Below, piece after piece: positions 1-13,000 of a stretch of DNA of 64,000 nt. The notes under the pieces were generated by a model. It ran no database searches. It saw only the letters and a list, made by a program, of their open reading frames with translations, and was not told the DNA's origin. The stretch lies in assembly GCA_034509495.1 (NCBI GenBank), contig CM067521.1, forward strand, positions 1,082,656 to 1,146,655, in the 5' to 3' direction. The stretch comes from Acestrorhynchus altus. Taxonomy: Eukaryota; Chordata; Actinopteri; Characiformes; Acestrorhynchidae. Position 1 is the stretch's first letter; each line of letters opens with the position of its first letter. Made by a program: the position numbers and the translations under genes.

Positions 1-104
1 TCACATCTAATAATCCAACCACCTGTCCTCTAGACCAGTGGTCCCCAACCCTCGGACTGATACTGGTCTGTGGAGCAATTGTACTGTCAGATAATAACCC
101 CATT

Positions 105-545
105 AGTTTGGTCAAGAGGAGAGGAGTAGCCAGGAGAATTATTAAAGCCAAAAATGGACCAGCTCTTCCATACATGACGGCAATGGTCAAAACCTGCTGT
201 ACCAAGAGCCCTTTGAGCTTCAAGCTTGGCCTGACCCACCATCCCTCAAAACACAAGGAAAACATGCATCCAGACTCTTTTCTGTTCTGGCAAAAATTGG
301 TGGAATGAACATCCCCTGGGAGTCCAATCAGCTGAGTCCCTCACTGTCTTCAAACACAGACTGAAGACTCATCTGTTTCAGGAGTATTTAACTCCATAAA
401 GACATTTGTGTTCAGCAGGATCTAGCTGAGGAATGTCTAGATTCTAGTCTGCTAGCTAAGGATATTCTGAGTGAACAGCAAAGCACTTTTTGCTGTTCTC
501 CAGTTGCTCATAAGGGCGTCTGCTAAACGCCATAAATGTAAATGG
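105..545 (+). repeat. L2-clade LINE 3' end
   Basis: The segment has the decayed C-terminal reverse-transcriptase remnant seen in fish L2 elements (codons resembling ARP..HTMAMVK, then WWNELPGSPI-like) followed by the typical tail, GCGTCTGCTAAACGCC and repeated TGTAAATG at 520-545. Frameshifts and stops are frequent, so it is inactive. Confidence 0.75.
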
Positions 546-836
546 GAATGTAAATTAGACTGACTGAGAGATACTGAGAGAGCAACACTCTAAGAGAGAG
601 AAAAACAGAGAGAAAGAGAGACACTGAGAGATACCGTAGAGACACTTCTGGCTGAGACAGAGATCTGTAGAGAGAGACACACACAGACAGAGATAAGAGA
701 GAGAGAACAGCAAGACACAGAAAGAGAGACACTGAGACTGACTGAGAAAGAGCGATACTGAGAGAGACACTAAGAGAGAGGAAGAGACAGAGAAAGACAC
801 AGAGATACACTTAGAGAGAGACAAAGAGAGAGACAC
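545..836. repeat. GA-rich simple repeat
   Basis: An irregular purine-rich tract built from GAGAGA and GACACTGAGA motifs. The minus-strand open frames across it (Ser/Leu-rich) are products of the repeat and not genes. Confidence 0.9.
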
Positions 837-839
837 GTA

Positions 840-3800
840 GTTTAAACCCCTTTTCCAGCACTAGTGATAATGATAGTGATAGTCATATTGATAGTGATTG
901 TGCCAAGTGTCAGATAGTTAGCTCCCAAGTTGAGAAGTTAGAGGTGTGTGTCCAGGGTTTACTGAAGGACAGAGATTTAGTCAGTATTAGCACCCCTGGG
1001 TGCCTCAAGTAGAGTCAGCACTCGACCACTGCAGAGTCTTCACATCGCGACTATTGGTAAAGCCATACATACAAAGCTGACCCAAAACACCGCCCCGCTC
1101 ACGTGTCAAACAGGTTTGCCTCTGGCCCAGCAAAGGCACCGGAGGACCCTGGCCAAGACTCCCATGTAGGAGTCATTTATCCAACACATGAAAATAGCAA
1201 AGTCCTTTAGGGCACCAGCGGTCACAGTTAGTTGTTTATTGTGAGCCAGGCTGCCGGATGTTAGTGGTCATCTTAAGTTAGCAAATAGGAAATGTTCGAA
1301 GATAGTAACTATGTGAAGCCAATGATACACGTCTATGGAGTAGTGACTAAAGTTAAAATTATAGAGGTGGGTTGAACTGGCCCAGACAATGTCCGATGCC
1401 GTAATTTGCTCAGGCCCCATCCCAATGCGGCGAGGCGCCGAAGCCGACAGGCTTACAGCGCTGAACTGCTGGATGTCCAAGTGGTGTCTAGAAAACAATG
1501 TGGCCGAGTAGACAATTGTGGGAAATTCTGGGAGGCAAAACTAGTCTGATAGGTGGATGGTGTCCACCACATGGGAGTAGGTGCTGCCTGACTGCAGCAT
1601 AGCCTATAGTCCAGTTAGTCAGCAGAGTAGCATTAGCAGAGCCAGACGAGGTCAAAAGAGACAGACCGCAAACTAACCGCTCTGTGTTGCTTGAGGTGCC
1701 ACCAGGCTTCAACAGATGAGACTGTTTCTGTGCCCCAAACTAAAGCTACAAACACAGAAAACTAAAACAGTCTGTCAATCCTGGGAGGTCACCATAAAGG
1801 TAAAGGAGATTTTATCATTCACTTTGAGAAGGTAGATGGTCCATTATAAAAAATATTTATTTAATTTTTAATTATTATTATTTAATTTCCATTGAGGCAT
1901 AGCTACTAAAATAAGTACGCCTCGTTTCCTGGTAATACTAAGGCCTAATAAGATCAACTACAGCCCAACAAATTACTGAAAACCTACCTGATTTTTTAAC
2001 ACCAGATTACTGTCCAACAGATCCAGAGGAGTTAGATAAATTAACAAACTGTTTACATAATAACCTCAGATCAACATTGGACAATGTAGCACCACTTAAA
2101 TATAAAAAATTAAGACTGAAGAAAATCGTCCCATGGTACAACAATCAGATTCGTACCTTAAAACAGTCAGCACGAAGGCTAGAACAGAAATGGCTAATTA
2201 TCTCACATCCTACCTTGGTACTTAAGCACCCATAAACCTTCTCTGAGGTCTTCCTCTTCTCCTTCTGCCCAGCAGCTCCATCTCCAACATTCTTGTCTGA
2301 TATATCCACTATTCCTCCTCTACATGTCCAAAACTGACCCCAAACTGGCTTCTAGCTTTATCGCTAAACTGCTCCACCTTCACTTTCTGTCCTTCTGATC
2401 TGCTCATTTCTAATCTGGTCCATCCTTGTCATTCCCAATGAAAATCTCAGTTTCCAAACCATAAACAGCTTGTTGTCATCCGGTCATGTTCCATCTACTT
2501 TCAAAACTGCCAGAGTGGTCCCAATATTGAAAAATAACTTTATAGTACAAACATTAGCAACAGGAGCAGTACTCTCACCACAATCTCCTTCCTCCAAACC
2601 TTAAACGTTTCTGCCTATAATCAGCTATCTCTCTTTCTCAACTCAGAATAACTCATAGAACCCAAACTAATCTGGCTTCAAACCACACACTCACACAGAG
2701 ACTGCTCATTGCTGCCCCTGAGAAAACTGACCGCTGCAAGATCAGCCAACCTCATCTGTTGTAAATTTCCTTCCTCGACCTCTCTGCAGCCTTCAACGCG
2801 GTAGGATCACAAGATCCTCCTGTCAGTCTGCAGTCTTGGAATCACTGGATTCTGTGACTTTGTACTGATTTATCATACCTGGAAGAGCGTTCATTTCAGG
2901 TCACATGGCAGGAGCCACATCAGCCTGGCGGCACTCTGCACCGTGTTCCACAAGGCTTAGTGGTGGTCCTCTTCTCTTCTCTCTCTACACTCTTTCACTT
3001 GGAGAAAGTACTATCCTCGCATGGGTTTTCTTACCACTGCTATGCTGATGACATCAACTATTTCTCTTTCCCACCTCCGACACCCAGGTCTCTGTCCTGA
3101 TCTCAGTTGCCTCTCTGATGTCTCACCACAGATGGCAGACCATCACCTAAAACTCACCCCAGCAAGACCAATCACTTTCATTCCTGGAAGCACTGGTCCT
3201 CACCCTGATCTTACCATTTCCTTGAGAACTCATTGGTCACTCCATCTGCTGAAGCACGATGGAGCCTTGGTGTAGTAGTGGATGACCTACTATTGACCTA
3301 TTATCCTTCTCAGCTCATGTTGCAAACCTGACTCAGCCTTGCAGATTCACATCTACTCCTTTACAACATCAGAGAATTAATTTTTCTGGTCAGAGGAGAT
3401 CAGGTGCTTCTTCAGTCTCTTGTCATTTCAAGACTAGAACTGCAACTCCCTACCGGCTGGTCTTCCTACAGAGACCATCAGACCATTGCACCATCCATAA
3501 TGCAGCAGCGGCCTGCTCTCTTTAATGGCCCTGCAATCTAGCTGTAACTCCTCTGCTGGGTGCCTTCATTGGCTCCTCTGTAGCTGGAACATCAGGATTC
3601 AAAACCTCGGGATGCTGACCTAAAGCTAAAACGGACCAGCCCTCCACACATGATGGCAATGGTCAAAACTCCGAGCTGCACCCAAGAGCCTTCCAGCTTC
3701 AAGTACAGCTCGGCTTGACCCTCCTTCCCTCAAAACACAAGGAAAATATGCATCCAGACTTTTCTGTTCTGGCACCAAATGGTGGAATGAACTTCTGGGA

Positions 3801-3950
3801 GTCCGAACAGGAAACCTCATTGTCTTCAATGACTCAACACACTATCTGTTTCTAGATTTAACTCTGCAAAGACATTTGTGTTCAGTAGATTCATGTAGTC
3901 ATGGCTACATGTACGTCACAATTGTCATAAATGTAAATGTAAGGCCACAG
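840..3950 (+). repeat. Decayed L2-clade LINE copy
   Basis: The first part (about 890-1780) resembles a LINE ORF1. About 1970-2210 reads as an ORF2 fragment like the fish L2 sequence before the reverse transcriptase (NVAPLKYKK, PWYNNQIRTL). 2240-3830 has reverse-transcriptase pieces such as SSGHVPSTFKTARVVPILK and LDLSAAFN in shifting frames. The end at 3930 again carries the ATAAATGTAAATGTAA tail. Many frameshifts show it is dead. Confidence 0.7.
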
Positions 3951-3959
3951 GCCCTACTA

Positions 3960-6345
3960 CTGTCTTGTAAACCTTCCTCTGCCAGCTATCCTTCTGTCAC
4001 ACATCATGTGTCTTGACACCCGCCCCACCCCACTCATCCTGTCTGCAACTCATTCTTCACCTATTTTCTTCACTGTCCATTGCTCTGGATGGCTGACGCA
4101 TGAAATTTGAAGTCATCCACCTTTACGGCCTTCACTGCTTGAATTCTCTCACCTTTCCACCTGCCTCCTCCTCACCCGCTGGCCAGCATGTGGCTCCTGG
4201 TCTTGTCTCTTACTGGACTTTCATTCCTTGCCTCTCTGCGTGCAAACCTCCATCTCTCCAGGTTCCTCTTCACCTGTTTCTACTCTCACCATGATTATAT
4301 ATTTAAATATCAAATATCTGCAAACATCATGGTCCATGGGAGCCTCCTGTCCGAATCTCATCTGTGGAACCTGTCCATCAGCATTGCAACAAGAAGGTGG
4401 CTTCAAGCTGATCCGTGGGATGTAACCTCACTTTCACTTGTTCATTTGTCACTCCAACTGTAAATACCTACTACTGCCCCACTATCATAATAAAATGTCC
4501 TGCACCACCTCACATACCTTTCAGCCACCCTGACTTCCTTACACAGTACCGCAGTTCCTCTTGGCACTCCCATCGTAGCAGCCGCCTTCTCTAGATCCAC
4601 AAAGACACAATGTAGCCCTTCCTGACCTTTCTCTGTACGTCTCTACCAATACCCTCAATGCAAAATTAGTCCTGTGTACTCTTTCAAAGCAAGGAAACCA
4701 AACTGTTGCTCCTCGCTGGATCTGAACCTCTCGCCCCAGCCTTGCTTCAACAACTTGCTCCCATACCTTCATGGTGTGGCTCATCAACTTTATACCCCTG
4801 TAGTTACTGCAGCTCTGCACATCACCCTTGTTTTTAAAGAGGGATCAGTACACTGCTTCTTCACTCATCAGGCATCCTCTCACTCAGGATTTTGTTAAGG
4901 TAACTTGGTCAAAAGTTCACTGCCTTCTCTCCAAACATCTCCCATACTCCAACAGGTATGTCATCTGGGCCAACTGCCTTTCCATTCTTCATTCTTTTTA
5001 AAGCTGCCCTCACTTCCACCTTACTATTTCTCTGCACTTCCTGATCCACTATCTCTTCCCCTGTTGTCCTCTCTGTCCAGAATATACAACTCCATCAGTA
5101 GGTCTGAGCCTTGCCACCATCTCTTTCGCTTATGCGAATTAGTCCTTACAGTACTTGCCTACTCCTTCATCCTGGTTATCCCATTTTAGTTAGCTGTCAT
5201 CTCTCTTCTAAATAATTCTGGACTTCCTCATTCCACCACCACCTTGTCTTCTTTCTCTGAATTCAGATGAACATCCAACACATTCTTGCTAGTTTCTTCA
5301 CCACCTTCACCTCCCAGTCCTCAGGTAGTTCCTCACTGCCCCTGGCACTGCTGCAAATTTTCCTGAACTGCCTGCAACCATCCTCCTCCTTCAGCTTCTA
5401 CTATCTAATCTTTGGCCTCTCTTCCTCTTCAGCCTCTAATCTCATTTCCCACAGACAATCACCCTATGCTGCCTTCCCATGAATTTCTCCCCTGGCACCA
5501 CTTCTCCATCTTCACCCTCTTAGGCAATCTCCTTGCATATAGAATCACCTGTGTACCTCTCACTCTTAGAAGGTCATCCTGTGTCTACCCTTCTGGAAAA
5601 CATGGATCACCACAGCCGCTTTCCATTCCTCTCTTGTAAGTTTCACAAACCATCTGACCTTCTGCATGTTTCTTTCTACACCATACGTCCATTGAAGTTC
5701 ACAACCAATCACAATCTCTGCCTCTAGGTTGATTGCACTGAATAATTGCAACTTCAAACTCAAGTGATCCTGTCTAATGACTTTTAGATCCAGAATCCTT
5801 TTCATAAGCTTTAGATTATCCACTAGTTTTTCCTATCTACACCATGATAGAACAGTTTGAATCCACCCAATGTTCCTGGCCCAGCCTTTCCATCTGATCT
5901 CCTGAACGCAATAGAATATCTACCTTCCTCTCTCCATCATGTCTGCAAGCCTCTGCCTTTACCAGTCATTGTCCCTGGGCATCTGAGAGCCCCATCCTAA
6001 CCTCCACACTCCTGCTTTCCTTCTTCCTCGCTGTCTTCTAAACCCGCTTTCCTCCCCTTGTCCTCGAAGGTCTTTGACCTACATTAGTCCAATTTCCACT
6101 GGCACCCTGCTGGTCAACAGCAGTGGAGGCACTTCGTTGTTAACCCGGCCTCGACTGATCCGGTATGGCAGTCATATGTGTGATTATAGTTTTGGCACAA
6201 GTTTTACGTCGGATGCCCTTCCTGATCCAACCCTCACCATTTATCCAGGCTTGGGACCGACACGAGAAGTTGGGGCAAAAGCACACCTAATGGCTGGTTT
6301 CAGATCTTACTTAACCGATTGGTTTGTGGAATCCCACACTGCTCT
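3960..6345 (-). repeat. Decayed RTE-type LINE, minus strand
   Basis: The minus strand at 4820-4540 encodes NYRGIKLMSHTMKVWEQVVE and then degenerate FALRVLVETYRE, the reverse-transcriptase palm region typical of RTE-clade elements. Further C-rich sequence to about 6240 is consistent with the upstream part of the same element, including the CTTCCTGATCCAACCCTC block at 6210-6230. It is interrupted by many stops. Confidence 0.65.
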
Positions 6346-7865
6346 ATTTTAGGACACTATGGTTCACTTTTTACATGCTACCCCTTGGCACATGGGAAAT
6401 AGACATGGTGATAACTTCCACTGCACAGGTGATACTCAATTGTGGAAATAAATCAGCCACCTGATGATAAATCTAGATGAAAGAAAAGGAAGACTAAGCA
6501 AAAGATGTAAAATCTTGGATGCTGGTGACACTTCAGTCTGAAATGCTGCAGCTAGAAACCTCACCAGTACCAGAATATCTGACCACATCAGTCCAATACT
6601 ATCAGCTCTGCACTGGCTTCCAGTTAAATTCCGTATTGATTACAAAATTCTTTTACTTACATATAAAGACTCACAGGTCTGTCCCAACACTTGTAACTAT
6701 TTGACCTTTGCGAGCTACCACACCATCACCTGTGATCACAGTGCGTAAGCTCTCATTACAGTGCCTTCGCTTTTTACTGTTAAAAAGTTTGACACATAAC
6801 CTATTCCACTTCACATTGTAGTTCCACTTGTTGTTGATTCTTCATATAACAAATTTTATATCTTTATGTTTGAAGCCTGAAATGGTAAAAGTTTGAAAGT
6901 CTAAGGAACTGCAAGGCACTGTAGAAATTCCTAGAATCTAGAAGACCTTTGCAGATGAGCCCTTTCCTGCTAAAGCCCCCCAGCCTGGAATAACCTTCCA
7001 GATAATGTCTGGACTCAGAGCACTGTCTCAGTCTTCAAGTCGAGACTGAAAACTTACTTGTTCAGTGTGGCATTTGTCTCAGCTGAGTTACAGGCTGACC
7101 TGTGTCTCATGACACTGGACGCAGTGGTAAAATCGTGATTTATGGTAAACTGGGATTTGCGGTGAACTGGATATTGGTGCTGCCTGACTCTTCCGCGATC
7201 ACTGGTTTGTGATGCAGGAGCAGTCAATAATGTCAGGATGTCCAATGCTTATGTTACCTTCTGGTCTACCTCCTCCTCTCCTGAGGTCTCGGCCGTTAGT
7301 AGCTTGATCTGCTTTCGGAGTCACTGGGTTACACCTGCCAACAAGCCATATCTTCATAAATCTAAACATCAACTTATTCATCTCATACCTTTCCGAAAGT
7401 TAACGGCGACCCACCTGCTGAACGGATTAGGTCCTAACCAAGCCTCTGCCCCATCTGAGAAGGACCTGGCCTCTGATACATCTTTTACACTGGCTTTCCA
7501 TCTTCTCCGCTACTGACCTGGACTAGTTTCCCACCCTGCTGACTGCGCCACCCACCATCACCAACTGTAGAAATCTACTGTTAACATTATGTCCACCAGA
7601 GAACTAACATTACTTCAGTACCTGAGTATTAAAACAGAGATGTGGGGGTCCAGTGTCCCCTAACTGTGTATAAGTAGTTTGATCAGAGGAGGATGGTCCT
7701 CTCCTGGCCTGGTTCCTCCCAGGTTTCTTCCTCCAGCTCTGAGGGAGTTTTTCCTGCACTGTCGCCCTTTGGCTTGATCACTAGAGGATCTGTCACTTCA
7801 TCCTTTGTTTCGTTCTTCACCTCTTTATTTCCTGATTTTTAGTTGCCTGTGAAAATTCTAGTTTG
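6345..7865 (+). repeat. Fragments of further LINE copies
   Basis: 6345-6450 reads like the L2 reverse-transcriptase stretch ending in a decayed FADDTQLY box (HGDNFHCTGDTQL). 6540-7080 matches the LINE segment encoding a decayed LHWLPVKFRIDYKIL block and WNNLPDNVW. 7690-7800 has the GTTTCTTCCTCCAGCTCTGA and GGGAGTTTTTCC sequence that ends several fish LINEs. No intact frame remains. Confidence 0.6.
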
Positions 7866-7885
7866 TGTCTATCTAATTGATCTGA

Positions 7886-8132
7886 TGAGAAAGAGAGGGT
7901 TGATAGAGAGAGAGAGTGGAGAGAGAGAGAGGAGAGAGAGAGAGCTTATAGAGTGAGAGAGAGAGAGAGAGAGTGAGAGAGAGAGAGTGGGAGAGAGAGC
8001 TGAGAGAGAGAGAGTGAGAGAGAGAGAGTGAGAGAGGAGAGCGTGAGAGAGAGAGAGAGAGAGAGGAGAGCTGGGAGAGAGAGTAGAGCAGGAGAGAGAT
8101 GAGAGAGAGGAGGAGAGAGGAGAGAGAGAGGT

Positions 8133-8164
<32 letters not shown>

Positions 8165-8247
8165 TGAGAGAGGTGAGAGAGAGAGTGAGAGAGAGTGAGA
8201 GGTGAGAGAGTGAGAGAGAGTGAGAGAGGAGAGAGTGAGAGAGAGAG

Positions 8248-8280
<33 letters not shown>
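7886..8280. repeat. (GA)n-rich tract
   Basis: Nearly pure GAGAGA with GTGAGAG interruptions over about 395 bases. The 146- and 158-aa minus-strand open frames in it are repeat artefacts. Confidence 0.95.
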
Positions 8281-8282
<2 letters not shown>

Positions 8283-8560
8283 ACAGAGTTGGTCTATAGA
8301 TGTGCATAACCACATAAACAAAACATGGTGCTGTACTGATGCCATTTGTCTATATTTAGTGATGGAAGTTTAGTTTCACTCAGAATTCTTAAACCTTTCT
8401 TTTAATGTTTTTTTCTGTCTGTTTCTTTTTCCTGCTGTTGATCTGTGACTTTTTATTTATTTATGAAAAAGTAAGCAGTATGAGAAAATGTCCTGTACTG
8501 GACTGAGGACGACTGTATGCTCCTCCTGTTTTAAATAAAGGCTCATTAAAAGTCAAAAAG
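8281..8560. other. Unassigned sequence with polyadenylation signal
   Basis: A short AT-rich stretch between two simple-sequence tracts. It contains AATAAA at about 8534 and could be the tail of an old retroelement. I see no gene in it. Confidence 0.4.
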
Positions 8561-9305
8561 TCTCTCTCTCTCACTGTTAGTCTCTCTCAAGTCTCAGTCT
8601 CTCTCAGTCAGTCACATTGTCTCTCTCAGTCTCAGTGTCTTTCTCTCAGTCTCTCTCTCACTCTCTTGCTCTCTGACAGTCTCAGTGTCTCTCTCACTCT
8701 GTCAGTCTCAGTGTCTCTCTCTCTCAGTCCTAGCTCTCTCTCTCTCTCTCTCTCTGTTAGTCTCTCTCAAGTCTCAGTCTCTCTCAGTCGGTCACAGTGT
8801 CTCTCAGTCTCAGTCTCTCTCTCTCTCTCAGTCTCAGTGTCTCTCTTTCAGTTACAGTGTCTCTCTCTCAGACAGTCTCAGTGTCTCTCTCTATCTCAAT
8901 TTGTCTCTCTCTGTCTCTCTCTCAGTCTGAGTGTCTCCTTCTGTCCGCTTCAGTGTCTCTCTTTTCAGTCTCAGCGCTTCTCTCTTCTCAGTTATGTCTC
9001 TCTGTTGCTCCTTACGTCTATCTCTCTGTGTCTCCTCCTCTTTCAGTGTGTTCTCTGAGTCTCTCAGCATCTCTCTCTCTTTCTCTCAGTTTCTTTCTCT
9101 CTGAGTCTCAGTCTCTCTCTCTCTCAATCTCTCTCTCTGACAGTCTCAGTCTCTCTCTCTCAGTCCAGTGTCTCTCTCTCAGCCAGTCTCAGTGTCTCAC
9201 TCTCTGTGTCAGTCTCAGTGTCTATCTCTCTGTCAGTCTCAGTGTCTCTCTCTCTCTCTCTCTCTCTGTCAGTCTTTGTGCCCTCTTTCTCTGCTCTCTT
9301 GCCAG

Positions 9306-9338
<33 letters not shown>

Positions 9339-9383
9339 GTCTCTCTCTCTCTCTCTCTCTCTGTGTCTCACTTGTCTTCCCTG

Positions 9384-9418
<35 letters not shown>

Positions 9419-9665
9419 CTCTCAGTATCTGTGTGTATGTGTCTGTGTGCGTGTGTGGGTCTCTCTGTCTCTCTCTCAGTATCTCTCTCTCTCTCGATAT
9501 ATATATATCTCTATCTCTCTCAGTGTCTCTCAGTATCTCTCTCCCCAGTATCTCTCTCTCTCTCTTTCTCCCTGTGCATCTCTCTCTCAGTATCTCTCTC
9601 TCTCTCTCTCTCTCTCTGCCTCTCTCTCTCTCTTCTCTCTCTCTCCCAGTGCCTTGCAGTGTCTC
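8560..9665. repeat. (CT)n / CTCAGT-rich tract upstream of phf2
   Basis: About 1.1 kb of TCTCTCTCAGTCTCAGTGTC-type sequence with (TCTC)n runs and a small TATATA insert near 9498. It ends only about 30 bases before the phf2 start codon, so it lies in the 5' untranslated region or core promoter. Strand-asymmetric pyrimidine tracts of this kind can form triplexes and are difficult to assemble. Confidence 0.95.
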
Positions 9666-9696
9666 TCTAGTATGTTGTAGTGGAGCTGTTTCTAAC

Positions 9697-9800
9697 ATGT
9701 GCGACCGTTCCAGTCTACCGCCAGGTTCTTGTAGGTTACCGCATGACGTAACGCAGTTTATGATCGAGCGACGCCTGCGGGTGACTGGTTCCAGCGGCAG
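9697..9800 (+). CDS. phf2: phf2 exon 1: start codon and first half of PHD finger, with indels
   Basis: The ATG at 9697 opens a frame ending in phase 2 at 9800 (donor GTTGGC, weak), which joins exon 2 to give Gly-Ser-Cys-Val-Gly as in human PHF2. CRLPHDVTQFMIE (9731-9769) matches the human PHD finger. Around it the DNA looks like the expected coding sequence with small indels: an extra T after ATG, about 5 extra bases before the CRLP block, two bases missing at the codon after MIE, and one extra base on each side of the Trp-Phe codons. The net change is +6, so the frame stays open. The residues read as Arg-Arg-Leu-Arg-Val-Thr instead of the Cys-Asp-Ala-Cys block, losing zinc ligands and the cage Trp. 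Assembly error is the simplest cause; a diverged or decayed exon is possible. Confidence 0.75.
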
Positions 9801-9972
9801 GTTGGCTCAGCCGCGGCTGTGGGTCGGGCCGCGGGTTGGCCGGGTCCGGCTGGTCCGCCCAGCTCGGCCGCGGTGCGTTCATGTTGAGCTGGCGCCACTT
9901 CCCCTCGGGCTCGAGCGGCTCGCGCAGGGCGTCCGTGCGGCGCGTTATCGGGCTTTTGTGGCGGTTCTGTGC

Positions 9973-10008
<36 letters not shown>

Positions 10009-13000
10009 ATGTGTGTGTGTGTGTGTGAGGGCTGCCTTTGCCGTGAATCTGCACAACAGCAGCAGCAGCAGTAGCAGCATGATACAAGCAAGTGGGCGGT
10101 TGGCAGCGATACAGTGTAACAATAACATGTTACATTGTAACAACATCATACGCGCCGCCCGCTTTGATCTGCTGACAGCAGGGGGAGGGGCCGCGTGGCT
10201 GCACCCCGACCAGCCTCACCCGCCTTTAGGTCACTACATCATTTTACCCCCTTCCCCCAAAACAGGGCTCTGCACATGAGCGCGTGACGTATCGGCCTCG
10301 CGCGCGCGCCAGCCTGCCTCGCAGCCCATTGACTGAGACAGTTTACGCGCCCACTGCTTTAACCCCTTCAGGCCCCACAGCCCTCCCTGCCCCTAACCCA
10401 GCCTCCAACCCCTTTGGCCACATTGCACCTAATCCTGGAACATTGCTGCGAGGGTTTGATGGCCCTCCAAGTGTGAGGTGAGGGGCTTGGTGCCTATGCT
10501 GCATGTGTTGATTGTATGTGACAGAGCAACACCAGGTGGAATCTGACAAGAGGTTGCAGGGGTGCATTAGACAACGTTAGTGACACCTGCAGACCGGCCA
10601 GCGATGTACGGTATGGGCTGCAGGCCTGCCGAGACCCGGCTGTCCATCTACACTTACAGCCCAGGCTAGGAAAGAACTAATTAGAGAAGCAGCTATGAGG
10701 CCCATAGTCACTCTAGAGGAGCTGCAGAGATCCACAGCTCAGATGGGAGAATCTATTAGTTGTGTCCTCTGACCTTCATGGAAGAGCGGCAACAGGAAAG
10801 GCATTTTTGAAAGCAAACCCTGTCTGCATGGAGGGACACTGCACATCCAAACACACCATCACCATCAATTTCAACTGTGAAACATGGTGGTGGCAGCATC
10901 CTGCTGTGGGGACGCTACTCTTCAGCAGGGACAGGGGAGAGAACCTGTGGCAAGACTTGAACATTGCTGATCGCAAACACACTCCATCAAATACTTTTAG
11001 GAAAACTTTCACAGGCACAGTAACGTTTCACCTGTAATATCAGCAGCTTTGTCAGATGTTTTGTTTCAGGAACAGCCTTTAACTCTTCTGAAAAGCCCTT
11101 AACTACATGTCAATAAATGCTGCAACATTGCTGTGAGGGTTTAAACACTCCAGCAGCACTGCTGTGTCCGATCCACTCGTACCAGCAACACACACTAACA
11201 CACCACCACCATGTCAGTGTGACTGCAGTGCTGAGAATCACCCACCACCCACATAATATCTGCTCTGTGGTGGTCCTGTGGGGTCCTGATCATTGAAGAT
11301 CAGGGTGAAAGGAGGAGAATAAAGTCTGCAGAGAAACAGATGAACTACAGTCTGGAATTATAGACCCACAAAGTGCTCCAACTTACTACAAAGTTGCATA
11401 AATTAAATGGACTAAACGTCTTTGAAAAATAATAAATGTAATAATATTTATTGAATACTGAACACTTTTAACATCTCAAAACATAACAAAAATATACAAA
11501 ATATACTTGTATATAAATGTAACTAAAATGTAATTAGAATGTATTAAGAGCTTCTCAGTGCTGGATGTGACTTGACTTCATCATCAAAAACGTTGTTGTT
11601 TGTTATAAATAATTATTGTTTTTTTTCACAGGCTAAATACAACAAAAAAATTTAACATTTTTAGATGAATAATGTCTGCTGCTGAATATTTGGTTAATAT
11701 TAATATTCCTAACAACTATATTATGACATAAAAAAAATTTGCAACCAACTTAACAAAATGAAAATGACTGAGATGTAACGTTAAAATAACAGTATTGACT
11801 GAAATTATTCAACATGAAGGGTTTCATTAATTTAAATGGATTTTTAGTGAACAATTCCAACTTTAGAGATCAAATTCTCATTACTGAAACAAAGTAAGGT
11901 TAAATATTTTAATAATCTGGATGTCAGACTAAGAAGTTAATGCAAAATTATTCAGTGGTTTTATGGTTGTATCTCATTACAGCAACACATTGTTCATGAT
12001 TACTGTTTTTTCTTTGCAGTTAATTATTATGTGATTAATAATATTACAAATGTATAAGTAATATAATACCTTTTGTTTCTATGTACATATTTTATAAAAA
12101 TTATAAAAATATTTCAGTAATAGAAAAAATGATTTTGCTTATTTTTGTAGTCTGTGTGTGCTGATGAAACTAATAATTTAATGTGAAATTATTTAAATAT
12201 ATATTCCACAAAATATGGCATTATTATACTTAATTATGTAAGTTAAGGGATTTAAAACTAATATTTTTATATATTTTAATATAGTTTGTTCAATAAAAAA
12301 TACAGATTTCAGTATTAAGGAAATAGACTGCACCCAAAAAGTATTCATGTTACAGCCTTTATTGCAAAATAGATTTAAAAAAATCCCTCTACATTTTACA
12401 CACAATGCCCCACGACCACAAAGTGAGAAATGATTGTTTTAAATATTTGCAAAGCTATTAAAATTAAAAACACAAAAATAGAACACCTGCATAACTATTC
12501 ACAGCCTTTGTTATGACACTCAGAATTGAGCTCAGGTGCATCTTGTTAACACTGATCAGATGTTTCTACAGCTTGATTGGACACCTGTGGTCAATTCAGT
12601 TGATTGGACATGATTTGGAAAGACACACCTGTTTATATAAGGTCCCATAGACGACAGTGCAGGTCAGAGACAAACCAACACATGAAGTCTAAGGAACTGT
12701 CTGTAGAGCTCTGAGACAGGATTGTATGGAGACACAGATCTAGAGAAGGTACATAAAAGTTTCTGCTACATTGAAGATGTCATTGAACACCGTGGCATAG
12801 ACTGAATGCCAAACATCATGTCTGGAGGAACCCAGGCTCTTCTCATCACCAAGCCAAGACCATTTGTACAGTGAAGCATGGTGGTGACAGCATCATGCTG
12901 TGTGGATGTTCTTCTGCAGCAGGAACTGGGAGACCAGTCAGGGTTGAAGGAAAGAAGACTGCAGAGATGTACAGAAACATCCTTGATGATAACCTGCTCC

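Noticed and set aside
7869..8345. 146-158 codon minus-strand frames
   Set aside because: They are translations of a (GA)n tract with no composition or domain of a real protein.
8797..10074. 425-codon plus-strand open frame rich in Ser-Leu
   Set aside because: Nearly all of it is translation of the CT tract; only its last part overlaps real coding DNA (phf2 exon 1). There is no evidence for a longer protein.
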